In this document: in pieces, positions 13,583 to 21,595 of the stretch
Layout: each line of letters opens with the position of its first letter
How positions within the stretch are numbered: position 1 is the first letter of the stretch
Virus record (IMG/VR): IMGVR_UViG_3300038701_000547
Location: 1-34,056 of that record
Reading direction: 5' to 3' (one strand)
Source of the DNA: a virus
Length of the DNA: 34,056 nt
Notes under the pieces: generated by a model
Databases searched by the model: none
What the model was told of the DNA's origin: nothing
Seen by the model: the letters and a program-made list of their open reading frames with translations, nothing else
Made by a program: the position numbers and the translations under genes

Positions 13583-16125
13583 TGGTCATTATCTCATCGA
13601 TCGCAGCGCTGGGCGCAACTGTCGCGGCGACTCTCGGATTCGGGACTGTCGGGATCGCGGCACAGCTTGCCATCGGGATCGGGACGCAGGTGGTCTTGGG
13701 CGCTGCGATGCGGGCGCTGGCACCTAAGCCTAAGCTGCCCAGCACCCAGCCAAGAGGCTACACTGTCAACCAGCGCGGCTCGGCTCTGGACCACCAGATT
13801 GTCTACGGACGCGCCCGCGTCGGTGGGGCTATCGTGTTCACCAGCACGACCGGCACGAACAACAAGTTTTTGCATCAGGTGATCGCCTACACCGGGCACG
13901 AGATCGAAGACTTTGACGAAATCTATATCAACGACGCACGGGTGACTGGGGTCGATGGCAGCGGGAACGTCACGCAGATCACATTGCCAGACGGTTCGAC
14001 CAGTTCTCGCTACAACGGCTTCATCCGCATTAAGGAGCATCTAGGCGCGTCCGATCAGGCCGCCGATCCCGATCTGGTGGCCGAGGTCACTGACTGGACC
14101 GCGAACCACCGCCTGCGCGGCATCGCCTATCTTTACATCCGCTACACCTTCGATGCGGATGTGTTCCCCAACGGCGTCCCGGAGGTCACCGTCACGGTGA
14201 AGGGGAAAAAGGTCTACGATCCGCGAACGGCGACCACGGTTTGGTCGGACAACCCAGCCTTGTGCCTGCGGGACTACCTGACGAGCGACTATGGCCTCGG
14301 GGAAGCCGCTGCAAACATCGACGACACGCTCGTGAGTGCCGCCGCGAACGTGTGCGACCAGACCGACACGATAGCAGGGACCGCTCGCTATACCTGCAAC
14401 GGGAATTTCACTACCGCACAGACGCCGGACGACATCATCGGCGATCTGCTCACCAGCATGTCCGGCCTGCTCTGGTATGCGCAGGGCGAGTGGCGGATGA
14501 AGCCGGGATACTGGGTCGCTCCGACAATCGAGTTCACCGAGGACGATCTTCGGTCGAATGTGTTTGTCAACACGCGGCACTCGCGTCGGGACAACTTCAA
14601 CACCATTCGAGGCACCTTCCGAGGCGACGAAACCGACTGGCAGCTGACGGATTATCCAGAGGTCACGAACGCGGCGTTCCTGTCGGCGGACAATGGCCAG
14701 GAGAGTGTCGCAGACATCGAACTGCCGTTCACTGACAACAGTATCGAGGCGCGGCGGATCGCGCGGATCATGCTGGAACGGAACCGGCAACAGCTTACGG
14801 TCGGCGCGTCCTTCGGGCTTCGCGCCTTTCAGGTTCAGGTCGGAGACGTGGTGCAGTTGAGCCTGACGCGGTTCGGCTGGTCTCAGAAGGAGTTCGAGGT
14901 CGTCGGCTGGACGTTCGGTCTTACGGACGGTCTGGACCTGCAAGTGCGCATGACCCTGCGCGAAATCAGTGAGAGCGTCTTCGACGAGATCGATGACGGG
15001 GTGGTTTACGAGCGCGACAACACCACTCTCCTGTCTCCGTTCGAAGTTCCAAACGTTGGCCTTGATGCCGTCGCGCGAACTGTCGTGATCCGCGAGAAGC
15101 TGACCAACATTATCACGCTCACGGCCTCATCTGATCGACCCGAGGCGGTGTCGCAAGTTGAGGCTCAGTTCAAGGCGAGCAGTGATTCCACTTGGATCAA
15201 TCTGGGGACCGGAGAGCTTGGGAATTTCGAAGCTGTGGACCTGGAGGATGGCAACTATGACTTCCGGGCGCGCGCCATCAACACGTTCGGCGTTCGCGGT
15301 GAATACTCGCAGATCCTAGATGTCGTCGCTTCTGGCCTTCTTGAGCCGCCTTCCGATGTGGCCGGGCTGACTGCTGAGGTGAATGGCGCGACAATTCATC
15401 TTGAATGGCAGGCTGTCCCTGATCTTGATCTGTCTTACTATCGGATCAGGCACTCGGTGGAAGAAGCGAGCGCATCTTGGGCGAACGCAACGACCGCCGT
15501 GGACAAAGTCCCTCGTCCTGCGACGGCAGTTTCCGTGCCTACTCGGCCTGGAACTTATCACGTTCGCGCTGTGGACAAGTCCGGCGTGGCATCTACAAAT
15601 TACACTTCCGTGGTGGTCCCGGCTCAGAACCTGCAAGCCTTCGCCAACACGGACACCCAAGTCGAGGACCCGACGTTCGGAGGCACAAAGACCGGATGCT
15701 CCGTCGTGTCCAGCGCTTTGCGGATCACCGACACTTCGAGTGCGCCATCTACTGCGACGTATGATTTCAGCACCTACATCGACACTGGATCGGTTCGCCG
15801 GGTGCGCAGCCGGGTCGAGGCCGAGGTTCTTCGCATTGATTCTTCGGCTGGTCTGTTCGATGATCTTCCCGGTCTGTTCGATGAGCTGCCTGGGCTGTTT
15901 GACAGCACAACTGGCGCGGCAGAGTTCGCAGACACGAACGTTCAAGCCTATATCTCTATCACTCAAGACGACCCGGCTGGGTCTCCGACGTGGTCGGATT
16001 ACCTGCTTTTCCGCGCTGGGGACTATTATGGACGGGCGTTCCGCTTTCGCGTTATCCTGACATCAACCTCGGTGAGCGTGACGCCATCCATCACCGGGCT
16101 GCAAGCCCTAGTGGAGTATGACTGA
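13582..16125 (+). CDS. Tail tip / host specificity protein (J-like)
   Basis: 847 aa. The N-terminus has a hydrophobic segment (IISSIAALGATVAATLGF...), then ALDHQIVYGRARVGGAIVF, typical of J-like central tip proteins. The middle carries the tip-hub-like region with DDIIGDLLTSMSGLLWYAQGEWRMKPG. A fibronectin III-like domain lies near residues 585-680 (PPSDVAGLTAEV...YHVRAVDKSGVAS). A short repeat LFDDLPGLFDELPGLFD lies near 755-775, and a C-terminal beta domain follows. ATG 13582 overlaps the upstream stop; an upstream in-frame ATG at 13546 would overlap the acetyltransferase by 37 nt and is less likely. Confidence 0.92.
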   Translation: MVIISSIAALGATVAATLGFGTVGIAAQLAIGIGTQVVLGAAMRALAPKPKLPSTQPRGYTVNQRGSALDHQIVYGRARVGGAIVFTSTTGTNNKFLHQVIAYTGHEIEDFDEIYINDARVTGVDGSGNVTQITLPDGSTSSRYNGFIRIKEHLGASDQAADPDLVAEVTDWTANHRLRGIAYLYIRYTFDADVFPNGVPEVTVTVKGKKVYDPRTATTVWSDNPALCLRDYLTSDYGLGEAAANIDDTLVSAAANVCDQTDTIAGTARYTCNGNFTTAQTPDDIIGDLLTSMSGLLWYAQGEWRMKPGYWVAPTIEFTEDDLRSNVFVNTRHSRRDNFNTIRGTFRGDETDWQLTDYPEVTNAAFLSADNGQESVADIELPFTDNSIEARRIARIMLERNRQQLTVGASFGLRAFQVQVGDVVQLSLTRFGWSQKEFEVVGWTFGLTDGLDLQVRMTLREISESVFDEIDDGVVYERDNTTLLSPFEVPNVGLDAVARTVVIREKLTNIITLTASSDRPEAVSQVEAQFKASSDSTWINLGTGELGNFEAVDLEDGNYDFRARAINTFGVRGEYSQILDVVASGLLEPPSDVAGLTAEVNGATIHLEWQAVPDLDLSYYRIRHSVEEASASWANATTAVDKVPRPATAVSVPTRPGTYHVRAVDKSGVASTNYTSVVVPAQNLQAFANTDTQVEDPTFGGTKTGCSVVSSALRITDTSSAPSTATYDFSTYIDTGSVRRVRSRVEAEVLRIDSSAGLFDDLPGLFDELPGLFDSTTGAAEFADTNVQAYISITQDDPAGSPTWSDYLLFRAGDYYGRAFRFRVILTSTSVSVTPSITGLQALVEYD

Positions 16126-16745
16126 TGAGCCAGCACGACTTTGATATTGCGAATCAGGCATCTCCGAGCTTACGGGCTGACCTGAACGACGCTCTTGCAG
16201 CGCTTGCCTCTCTGTCGTCGGGAGCAACTGCCCCATCCACCACTCATGCTAATATGCTGTGGTATGACACCGCGAACAACCTGCTTAAAATGCGGAATGA
16301 AGCGGATTCGGCGTGGATCACCATTGGCACTTTGAACCAGTCCACGAACAAGTTCGAGGTGGACAACCTTCCAACGCTGACTCAAGCGACGTGGGAGGCC
16401 GGGACAAACACCACGGAAGCTGTCGTCACGCCAGCAAAGGTGAAGGCTGCGATTGATAGCCTGGGGCAGAAGGTAACTACCGCAACAGTCACCACTGCCA
16501 TCGCCTCGTCTTCTATCGGTGCAGTTGGGACCTACGCCATGCTTGGGAACAGCACGACAACCATTGGTCCGGGCACCCTAATAGCGGGGAGCAGTATAGG
16601 GTATGCAGGTGTCGCGGGTAACGGAAACGTAACAAACTCAGGCATTGTGGATGTTGCTGGGGTTACCACCGGAACTTGGCGCTGCATGGGATATATGGTT
16701 ACGAGAGGATACCCTTCCACAACTCTGTTCTTGAGGGTCGCATAA
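16125..16745 (+). CDS. Tail fibre protein
   Basis: 206 aa, low complexity, Ser/Thr/Ala-rich. The N-terminal FDIANQASPSLRADLNDALAALASLSSG and LWYDTANNLLKMRNEADSAWITIGTLN form an attachment-type module found in phage fibres. Then PTLTQATWEAGTNTTEAVVTPAKVKAAIDS follows, and a Gly/Thr-rich C-terminal end probably folds as beta-structure for binding. TGATG-coupled to the J-like gene. The last 200 nt are less GC-rich, as in exchangeable receptor-binding ends. Confidence 0.8.
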   Translation: MSQHDFDIANQASPSLRADLNDALAALASLSSGATAPSTTHANMLWYDTANNLLKMRNEADSAWITIGTLNQSTNKFEVDNLPTLTQATWEAGTNTTEAVVTPAKVKAAIDSLGQKVTTATVTTAIASSSIGAVGTYAMLGNSTTTIGPGTLIAGSSIGYAGVAGNGNVTNSGIVDVAGVTTGTWRCMGYMVTRGYPSTTLFLRVA

Positions 16746-16933
16746 TGCAAATCAGAAACATCCACTACAACCAGCACGGAACCATCGACTGCGAGATCGA
16801 GCACCCGCAGTTGGGCTGGATTCCCTTCACCGCCGATCCGAATGACGTGGAGCAGCACGGTCGCGACATCCACGCCGCAGCCCTCGCCGCTGGACCGGCA
16901 CCCTATGTCCCGGACGAATCCGATCCAGCCTAG
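16745..16933 (+). CDS. Small tail-fibre-associated protein (62 aa)
   Basis: Starts at ATG 16745, overlapping the fibre stop by 1 nt (TAATG). Sequence MQIRNIHYNQHGTIDCEIEHPQLGWIPFTADPNDVEQHGRDIHAAAL is typical of small proteins encoded right after fibres. They often act as assembly partners; this is inferred from position. An in-frame ATG at 16676 lies inside the fibre gene and is less likely. Confidence 0.7.
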   Translation: MQIRNIHYNQHGTIDCEIEHPQLGWIPFTADPNDVEQHGRDIHAAALAAGPAPYVPDESDPA

Positions 16934-16958
16934 AAAACGCTCTGTCAAGTAAGCATCC

Positions 16959-16987
16959 TTGCCGGAAATCGCTGAACGCGATATGAT
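16959..16987 (+). promoter_or_regulatory. Sigma70-like promoter before fibre genes
   Basis: TTGCCG (16959-16964), 17-nt spacer, TATGAT (16982-16987). The transcript would start near 16994 and carry a leader of about 86 nt with a perfect hairpin before ATG 17080. It can restart transcription of the downstream fibre and lysis genes. Confidence 0.6.
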
Positions 16988-17037
16988 GCGCGGCAAGCGA
17001 GCCGGGAAGCCTTTCCGCGCTTTGCCCTATTCAGTCC

Positions 17038-17055
17038 GCGAAGCCTGTGCTTCGC
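17038..17055 (+). promoter_or_regulatory. Leader hairpin
   Basis: GCGAAGC (17038-17044) and GCTTCGC (17049-17055) form a perfect 7-bp stem with CTGT loop, ending 12 nt before the AGGAG ribosome site of the gene at 17080. It could modulate translation or mRNA stability. Confidence 0.5.
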
Positions 17056-17079
17056 CTGATCGAGAACAGGAGCTGGCCG

Positions 17080-17517
17080 ATGGCTGTCACGATCACCCTT
17101 TACAATCACACTGCGAAGCGATTCGCAGAAGGCAGCAACGGCTCGGGCGACACTTACAAGCTCAAGCTGTATTCAGCGCTTACCCCGAGCGCGGCCCACA
17201 CCACGCTGGCCGCTGTCGATGCCGCAGGCACCGAGGCGACGACCGGCACCGGCTACACCGCTGGCGGTCAAGCGCTGTCCAACGTTGCAGTTACGACTGT
17301 GACGACGAACGATGCGAAGTTCGACGCAGACGATGTGGTTTGGACCGGATCCGGCGGAACGATCTCGGCGGCCTATGGCGTGATCTACAACGACACCGAC
17401 GCAGACGATCCGCCCTTGGCGTATATTGACTTCGACGGCACGCAGACCGCAGGTGACGGGACTGACTTCATCGTTTCGTGGAACGCTTCTGGCATCGTCA
17501 CCTTCACCGTCGCATAA
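17080..17517 (+). CDS. Virion structural protein (145 aa, fibre region)
   Basis: Starts at ATG 17080, with AGGAG (17068-17072) 7 nt upstream, rather than the in-frame ATG at 17047. N-terminal AVTITLYNHTAKRFAEGSNGSGDTYKLKLYSAL and the later ALSNVAVTTVTTNDAKFDADDVVWTGSGGTISAAYGVIYND are features of a recurrent beta-rich phage structural family. The C-terminal FIVSWNASGIVTFTVA ends cleanly. Its exact place in the virion is unknown. It is first in a unit driven by the promoter at 16959. Confidence 0.75.
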   Translation: MAVTITLYNHTAKRFAEGSNGSGDTYKLKLYSALTPSAAHTTLAAVDAAGTEATTGTGYTAGGQALSNVAVTTVTTNDAKFDADDVVWTGSGGTISAAYGVIYNDTDADDPPLAYIDFDGTQTAGDGTDFIVSWNASGIVTFTVA

Positions 17518-17527
17518 GGGGTAGACC

Positions 17528-18565
17528 ATGCCTGTCATCGCCAACCGCGTAAAAGTCGCGACCTCGACCACCGGCACCGGGACGATCACTCTTGGTGCCG
17601 CTGTGGATGGATTCCAGACGTTCGCGGCTGGCGGTGTCACGGATGGGCAGGTTGTCTCCTATGCCATCGAGGATGGCGCGGCGTGGGAGGTCGGGACGGG
17701 CACCTACACGGCGAGCGGGACGACCCTGTCCCGGACCGTGATCGAGAGCAGCAACTCCGACGCCGCTATCAACCTGAGCGGCAGCGCGGTGGTGTTCATC
17801 ACCGCGCTTTCCGGCGACCTGCAAAACGCCGTTGACATGGATCAGGGCGTGGCGACCACGGACAGCCCGTCTTTCGCCGGACTGAGCGTGAACAGCAACC
17901 CCATCGCCACGGCTGGCTCCCTGTCGAATCGCAACAAGATCATCAACGGCAACTTCGGTATCAACCAGCGGGCTGTGTCCGGGACCGTCACCCTCAGTGC
18001 AGGGGATTATGGCCACGACCGCTGGAAGGCCGGGGCTGCGGGCTGCACCTACACCTTTTCCACCTCTGTGAATGTCACGACCATCACGATCAGCGCCGGG
18101 TCTCTCGTGCAGGTCATCGAGGGGCTGAGCTTGCAAAGCGGGACGCATGTCCTGTCGTGGACTGGCACCGTGCAGATGAAAATTGGTGGGGGTTCTGCTG
18201 GCAATAGCGGGATGACCGGCACTCTGACTGGCGGCACGAATGCTACGGTCGAAACGTCTGGGACTGGGACCCTGTCTCTTGTCCAACTCGAATCTGGCGA
18301 CACCGCAACGCCTTTCGAGTTCCGCAGCTATGGGCATGAGTTGGCGCTGTGTCAGAGGTATTATTTTGAGACAGCGTGGTATGTTTCCGCACTAATAAGT
18401 AGCACGGCGGTCACAGGCATTACTTACCCAACGCCCATGCGGCAGGCACCTACTATTTCTGGTGGGGGTTCGGGTTTTGCAGCAGTGGTTCCGAGTAGCT
18501 ATGGCGCACATTTTTACCAAGACGCTACCGACACTGCATCCTTAATCTTTGACGCTGAGTTGTAA
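17528..18565 (+). CDS. Tail fibre / receptor-binding protein
   Basis: 345 aa. The N-terminal 120 residues ([43 protein letters not shown]) form a beta-rich attachment domain. The middle has [19 protein letters not shown], common in fibres, and the motif [19 protein letters not shown] marks the start of the C-terminal tip. The last ~65 residues and their DNA (18360-18565) are visibly richer in A/T, suggesting an exchanged receptor-binding end. GGGGTAGACC precedes the ATG. Confidence 0.85.
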   Translation: MPVIANRVKVATSTTGTGTITLGAAVDGFQTFAAGGVTDGQVVSYAIEDGAAWEVGTGTYTASGTTLSRTVIESSNSDAAINLSGSAVVFITALSGDLQNAVDMDQGVATTDSPSFAGLSVNSNPIATAGSLSNRNKIINGNFGINQRAVSGTVTLSAGDYGHDRWKAGAAGCTYTFSTSVNVTTITISAGSLVQVIEGLSLQSGTHVLSWTGTVQMKIGGGSAGNSGMTGTLTGGTNATVETSGTGTLSLVQLESGDTATPFEFRSYGHELALCQRYYFETAWYVSALISSTAVTGITYPTPMRQAPTISGGGSGFAAVVPSSYGAHFYQDATDTASLIFDAEL

Positions 18566-18568
18566 GCT

Positions 18569-19003
18569 ATGAACATCACTGGGGCACAATACACCAAAAA
18601 CGTGTTCACCAACGAACCCTCCGGCATCCGTGCCACAATCGACGGCGTGGAAATGTTCGTGCCTATCGCGCCGGGCAACCGCCACTATCAGGCCATCGTG
18701 GAGGCTGTCGAGGCTGGTGACCTAGTGATCCAACCTGAGCCGACCCCCACCCCAGAAGAGGCCCTCGACGCTGAACGTGCCGCCATGCGCTGCACACCTG
18801 CCCAGATGCGCTTGACGCTGCACCATATGGACCTGCTGACGCAGGTGCAGGCTATCGCTGACGCGGACCCAGAGGCGAGCATCGTGTGGGAGTATGCCAC
18901 GGTCATCGAGCGCACCAGCCCTCTGATCGACGCACTGGGTGGGCCTGCCGGGTTCACCGACACCCAGATCGACGACATCTTCCGCGCTGCGATGCAGGTC
19001 TAA
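18569..19003 (+). CDS. Tail fibre assembly-like protein (144 aa)
   Basis: Directly follows the fibre gene by 3 nt. N-terminal ITGAQYTKNVFTNEPSGIRATIDGVEMFVPIAPGNRHYQAI and the C-terminal PAQMRLTLHHMDLLTQVQAIADADPEASIVWEYATVIERTSPLIDALGG are a common pair of modules in proteins encoded next to fibres. The likely role is chaperone or accessory for fibre assembly. No membrane segment. A new promoter lies just after its stop. Confidence 0.7.
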   Translation: MNITGAQYTKNVFTNEPSGIRATIDGVEMFVPIAPGNRHYQAIVEAVEAGDLVIQPEPTPTPEEALDAERAAMRCTPAQMRLTLHHMDLLTQVQAIADADPEASIVWEYATVIERTSPLIDALGGPAGFTDTQIDDIFRAAMQV

Positions 19004-19021
19004 TCTGGCCCATCACGGGAT

Positions 19022-19050
19022 ATGACACCCCGCCCTGACCGTGCTAAACT
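19022..19050 (+). promoter_or_regulatory. Sigma70-like promoter before the repeat-bearing tail gene
   Basis: ATGACA (19022-19027; 5 of 6 to TTGACA), 17-nt spacer, TAAACT (19045-19050; 4 of 6). Start near 19057 and ATG at 19076, with CAGGAG between. It would drive the last tail gene and the lysis cassette. Confidence 0.5.
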
Positions 19051-19075
19051 CGGGACAGACGGACAGGAGTAACCG

Positions 19076-20152
19076 ATGCTCGGCTTTAGCCCCATAGCCG
19101 CCCTTCCGCTTGCTTCAGGCGGTGTTGCTGCAAGCGGCGTGGCCGTTGATGTCCCGGCTGCTGCGGTTTCCATTGCGGCGGCGCTCCCTGCAGTCATCTC
19201 TGGTGTCTCAGTTGCGTGTCCTGCTGTTAATATGTCGTTCGGCGTTTTCATCCCGAGCGTCTACACGGGTGCATCTGTCGCTGCACCAGTCGCTGATGTG
19301 GCGATTGCTTCTTTCTCTCCTGTCATTTTCCTTGCAATCACAACGAGGGTTCCTGCTGCCGATATTGATATCGCGGCTCTGGCTCCTGCTATCGCGACAG
19401 GTGCTTCAGTTTCGGTGCCAGCCGCAGATGCGACTGTTCTCGCTCATGTGCCTGGGGTTGCGACGAGTGCGCTGGTTTCCGTTCCTGGCGTATCGTTCAC
19501 GATTGGCCGTCAATCTCCGATTATCATCACTGTCGGACTGTCCTACCCACTCAGCCTGCCGGATGGCATCCGCGTCGCTCAGATCAGCTTCCGAGGCGAA
19601 AGCGCAGTCACAAGATCGGAAAGCCCATTCACATTCAAGCAGCAGGTTGTGCGATTCCCGGGACAGCGCTGGTCTGTTGACATCAGTATTCCGCCATTCC
19701 GCCGGGAAACGATGGAACCTCTCGTCGCTTTTCTGCTTGCGTTGAACGGCCCCGAAAAGACCTTCCTCTTGGGTGATCCGAAGAACAGGCTTCCGCGCGG
19801 ATCAGCGCGCGGCATCGTGCTCGTGAATGGCAGCGGCCAGACCGGAAATTCTCTGACTGTAGACGACGCCACTCCAAACACTGTCGGCTGGCTGAAAGCG
19901 GGGGACTGGATACAGCTCGGAACCGGAGCGTCTTCGCAGCTCTACAAGGTTTTGCAAGATGTTACTACGGATGGAGACGGAAACGCCCGCATCTTCATCT
20001 GGCCCGATCTTCGGAGCAGCCCAGCCGACAATGCCGCTGTGCGCTTGGAGAACACTTCTGGTGTATTCCGGCTCGCCAACAATAACACCGCCTGGTCGAT
20101 CAACGAGGTCTGCACCTACGGCATCTCCTTCAGCGCCGTCGAGGCTGTTTAG
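19076..20152 (+). CDS. Tail-associated protein with six 22-residue repeats
   Basis: 358 aa. Residues 21-152 are six gap-free 22-residue repeats with consensus G-A-x-V-x-V-P-A-A-D-V-x-I-A-x-x-x-P-x-I-x-T, suggesting a beta-solenoid or stacked stalk. The C-terminal ~200 residues form a conserved phage domain with SLPDGIRVAQISFRGESAV, FPGQRWSVDISIPPFRRETMEPLVAFLLAL, GWLKAGDWIQLGTG and VCTYGISFSAVEAV. Its place before lysis genes suggests a tail or fibre component. CAGGAG lies 8 nt before ATG. Confidence 0.75.
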   Translation: MLGFSPIAALPLASGGVAASGVAVDVPAAAVSIAAALPAVISGVSVACPAVNMSFGVFIPSVYTGASVAAPVADVAIASFSPVIFLAITTRVPAADIDIAALAPAIATGASVSVPAADATVLAHVPGVATSALVSVPGVSFTIGRQSPIIITVGLSYPLSLPDGIRVAQISFRGESAVTRSESPFTFKQQVVRFPGQRWSVDISIPPFRRETMEPLVAFLLALNGPEKTFLLGDPKNRLPRGSARGIVLVNGSGQTGNSLTVDDATPNTVGWLKAGDWIQLGTGASSQLYKVLQDVTTDGDGNARIFIWPDLRSSPADNAAVRLENTSGVFRLANNNTAWSINEVCTYGISFSAVEAV

Positions 20153-20168
20153 GTCAGGGAATAAGACG

Positions 20169-20399
20169 ATGGAATCTGTTCTGCAATTTTGGCCGGTTGC
20201 GATGGGCTTTGTCGCCCTGATTGTCTGGCTGATCCGTCTTGAGGCGAGGGCGATGGACAATACCAAGGAGATTCGGCGGCTATGGAACCAACGTCGCGAG
20301 GACTTGGAGGCTTCGAAGCAGGCTCGTGACGACACAAACAAGATGCTGGCCGAAATCCGGGACGACATCAAAGCGCTGATTTCGAAGGTGGGAAAATGA
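20169..20399 (+). CDS. Small membrane protein of the lysis cassette
   Basis: 76 aa. One N-terminal transmembrane segment (VLQFWPVAMGFVALIVWLI, residues about 4-22), then a highly charged helix with coiled-coil heptads (NTKEIRRLWNQRREDLEASKQARDDTNKMLAEIRDDIKAL). It precedes the amidase with a 4-nt ATGA overlap. Candidate holin-like or XhlA-like protein; one TM is less than classical holins have, so it may be an accessory. GGGA lies about 10 nt before the ATG. Confidence 0.65.
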   Translation: MESVLQFWPVAMGFVALIVWLIRLEARAMDNTKEIRRLWNQRREDLEASKQARDDTNKMLAEIRDDIKALISKVGK

Positions 20400-21067
20400 G
20401 TAGGACCATCAACGAGATTTTTGTTCACTGCTCCGCGACCCGTCGGGACTGGATGTCGGACCAAAGCGCGGAGGCCAAGCGAGACGAGATCGACCGCTGG
20501 CACCGGCAGCGGGGCTGGAAGGGCTTCGGCTACCACTACCTGATCGACCGCGACGGCACCGTCATCGCTGGCCGACCGGAGGAAGAGATCGGCGCGCATG
20601 TCTCCGGGCATAACGCGCACAGCATCGGCATCTGCCTCGTGGGCGGCCACGGCTCGAACGAGAACGACAAGTTCGCCGACAACTACACCAGCTTGCAGGA
20701 GGGATCGCTGTCCGAGCTGCTCGACAAGCTGGAGGCCAAATACCCTGACGCTCTCGTGCGGGGCCATAACGAGGTCGCAGCCAAGGCGTGTCCCGGCTTC
20801 CATGTGAAGCGCTGGCTGCGTGGCCCGCGCAAGGCTCTGAGCGAGACGAGGACGGGCAAGGGCGGCGCTGTCGCGGTCGTCGGCACCGGGATTGCCAGCA
20901 TCGCTGATGTGGCCGATCAGGCGCTCTCTGCTGCCCATGATGTCAGCGCGATGGCTGATGCTCTTCCGGTGCTGCGCTGGGTCGGCGTGGCTCTGACGCT
21001 GGCGGGTGTTGGGCTGATGCTCTATGCTCGCTGGGACGATCTGAAAGCCGGGGACAAGGGAAGATGA
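20396..21067 (+). CDS. Endolysin: N-acetylmuramoyl-L-alanine amidase with C-terminal membrane anchor
   Basis: 223 aa. Residues 1-140 match T7-lysozyme-like Amidase_2: H11 (IFVHCSAT), Y46 (GFGYHYLID), H124 (VRGHNE), K130 and C132 (AKACPGF) are the expected zinc and catalytic residues. It cuts the bond between muramic acid and L-alanine. Residues about 189-213 (ALPVLRWVGVALTLAGVGLMLYARW) form a C-terminal transmembrane segment, not present in T7 lysozyme, so the enzyme is probably membrane-anchored until lysis. ATGA overlaps at both ends. Confidence 0.92.
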   Translation: MSRTINEIFVHCSATRRDWMSDQSAEAKRDEIDRWHRQRGWKGFGYHYLIDRDGTVIAGRPEEEIGAHVSGHNAHSIGICLVGGHGSNENDKFADNYTSLQEGSLSELLDKLEAKYPDALVRGHNEVAAKACPGFHVKRWLRGPRKALSETRTGKGGAVAVVGTGIASIADVADQALSAAHDVSAMADALPVLRWVGVALTLAGVGLMLYARWDDLKAGDKGR

Positions 21068-21171
21068 TCTGGGCGTTTCTCGGCGGCGTGCTTGCGGGCG
21101 TTGTGCTTGCCTTGGCCGTCGGTGCCGCGCTCATCGTCGTGGAGGCAATCTGGGGCGGTGGCCGCTTGTGA
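21064..21171 (+). CDS. 35-aa single-span membrane protein, possible holin
   Basis: ATG 21064 overlaps the amidase stop (ATGA) and the stop overlaps the GTG of the next gene (GTGA). The protein MIWAFLGGVLAGVVLALAVG continues as AALIVVEAIWGGGRL and is almost entirely hydrophobic. Its length and position between endolysin and spanins fit a small holin or pinholin-like protein. It is easily missed because of its length. Confidence 0.6.
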   Translation: MIWAFLGGVLAGVVLALAVGAALIVVEAIWGGGRL

Positions 21172-21404
21172 TCTGGCTCATGGGATCGCGCCTCGGGCGG
21201 TATGCTCTGCTCGTCGGAATCGGCGCTGTGATGGTCTTCGTGGCGGTGCTGTATCTCGACAACCGGGCGAAGCGACTTGCCGCTGTGGCACGCCTCCAAG
21301 ACGCGCTGCGGGCGGCTGAGGCAAGGAGAAAGGCAGATGAGGAAGTTCGCGGCATGTCTCGCTCTGATCGGGATGACGCTCTCGCTCGCTGGATGCGCGA
21401 CTGA
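21168..21404 (+). CDS. Rz-like inner-membrane spanin
   Basis: 78 aa, GTG start at 21168. Residues about 11-28 (RYALLVGIGAVMVFVAVLYL) span the inner membrane. The rest is a charged periplasmic coiled coil (LAAVARLQDALRAAEARRKADEEV). It is shorter than lambda Rz. The outer-membrane partner gene starts inside its 3' end in another frame, the usual overlapping Rz/Rz1 arrangement. Together they fuse inner and outer membranes in the last step of lysis. Confidence 0.8.
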   Translation: MIWLMGSRLGRYALLVGIGAVMVFVAVLYLDNRAKRLAAVARLQDALRAAEARRKADEEVRGMSRSDRDDALARWMRD

Positions 21405-21531
21405 TGCGCAGTTCTGTCAGGCGGCGTCACCCCTTCGGCCTTCGATTAACGACAGATTAACGAACGGGACCATCGACCAGCTTCTCGCGCATAACCTGAC
21501 CGGCGCAGAGCTGTGTGGGTGGTCACCTTAG
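21337..21531 (+). CDS. Rz1-like outer-membrane spanin lipoprotein
   Basis: 64 aa from ATG 21337, with AAGGAG eight to nine bases upstream; an in-frame ATG at 21277 is less likely. Signal peptide MRKFAACLALIGMTLSLAGC ends in lipobox LAGC, so the mature protein starts at Cys20 and is lipidated. The mature part includes PLRPSINDRLTNGTIDQLLAHN and ends with further Cys. It overlaps the Rz-like gene by 68 nt and extends beyond it. Last gene of the late operon, followed by a strong terminator. Confidence 0.85.
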   Translation: MRKFAACLALIGMTLSLAGCATDAQFCQAASPLRPSINDRLTNGTIDQLLAHNLTGAELCGWSP

Positions 21532-21562
21532 CGCGGTGCATCCATTCCCCGCCGCGTGAGTG

Positions 21563-21595
21563 ATGCCCCGGATGCCTGCCGGGGCATTTGCTTTT
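21563..21595 (+). terminator. Intrinsic terminator of the late operon
   Basis: ATGCCCCGG (21563-21571) and CCGGGGCAT (21579-21587), perfect 9-bp stem, 7-nt loop, followed by TTGCTTTT. It sits between the last + strand gene and the convergent leftward operon end. No T-run on the opposite strand, so it works mainly on + strand transcripts. Confidence 0.88.
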
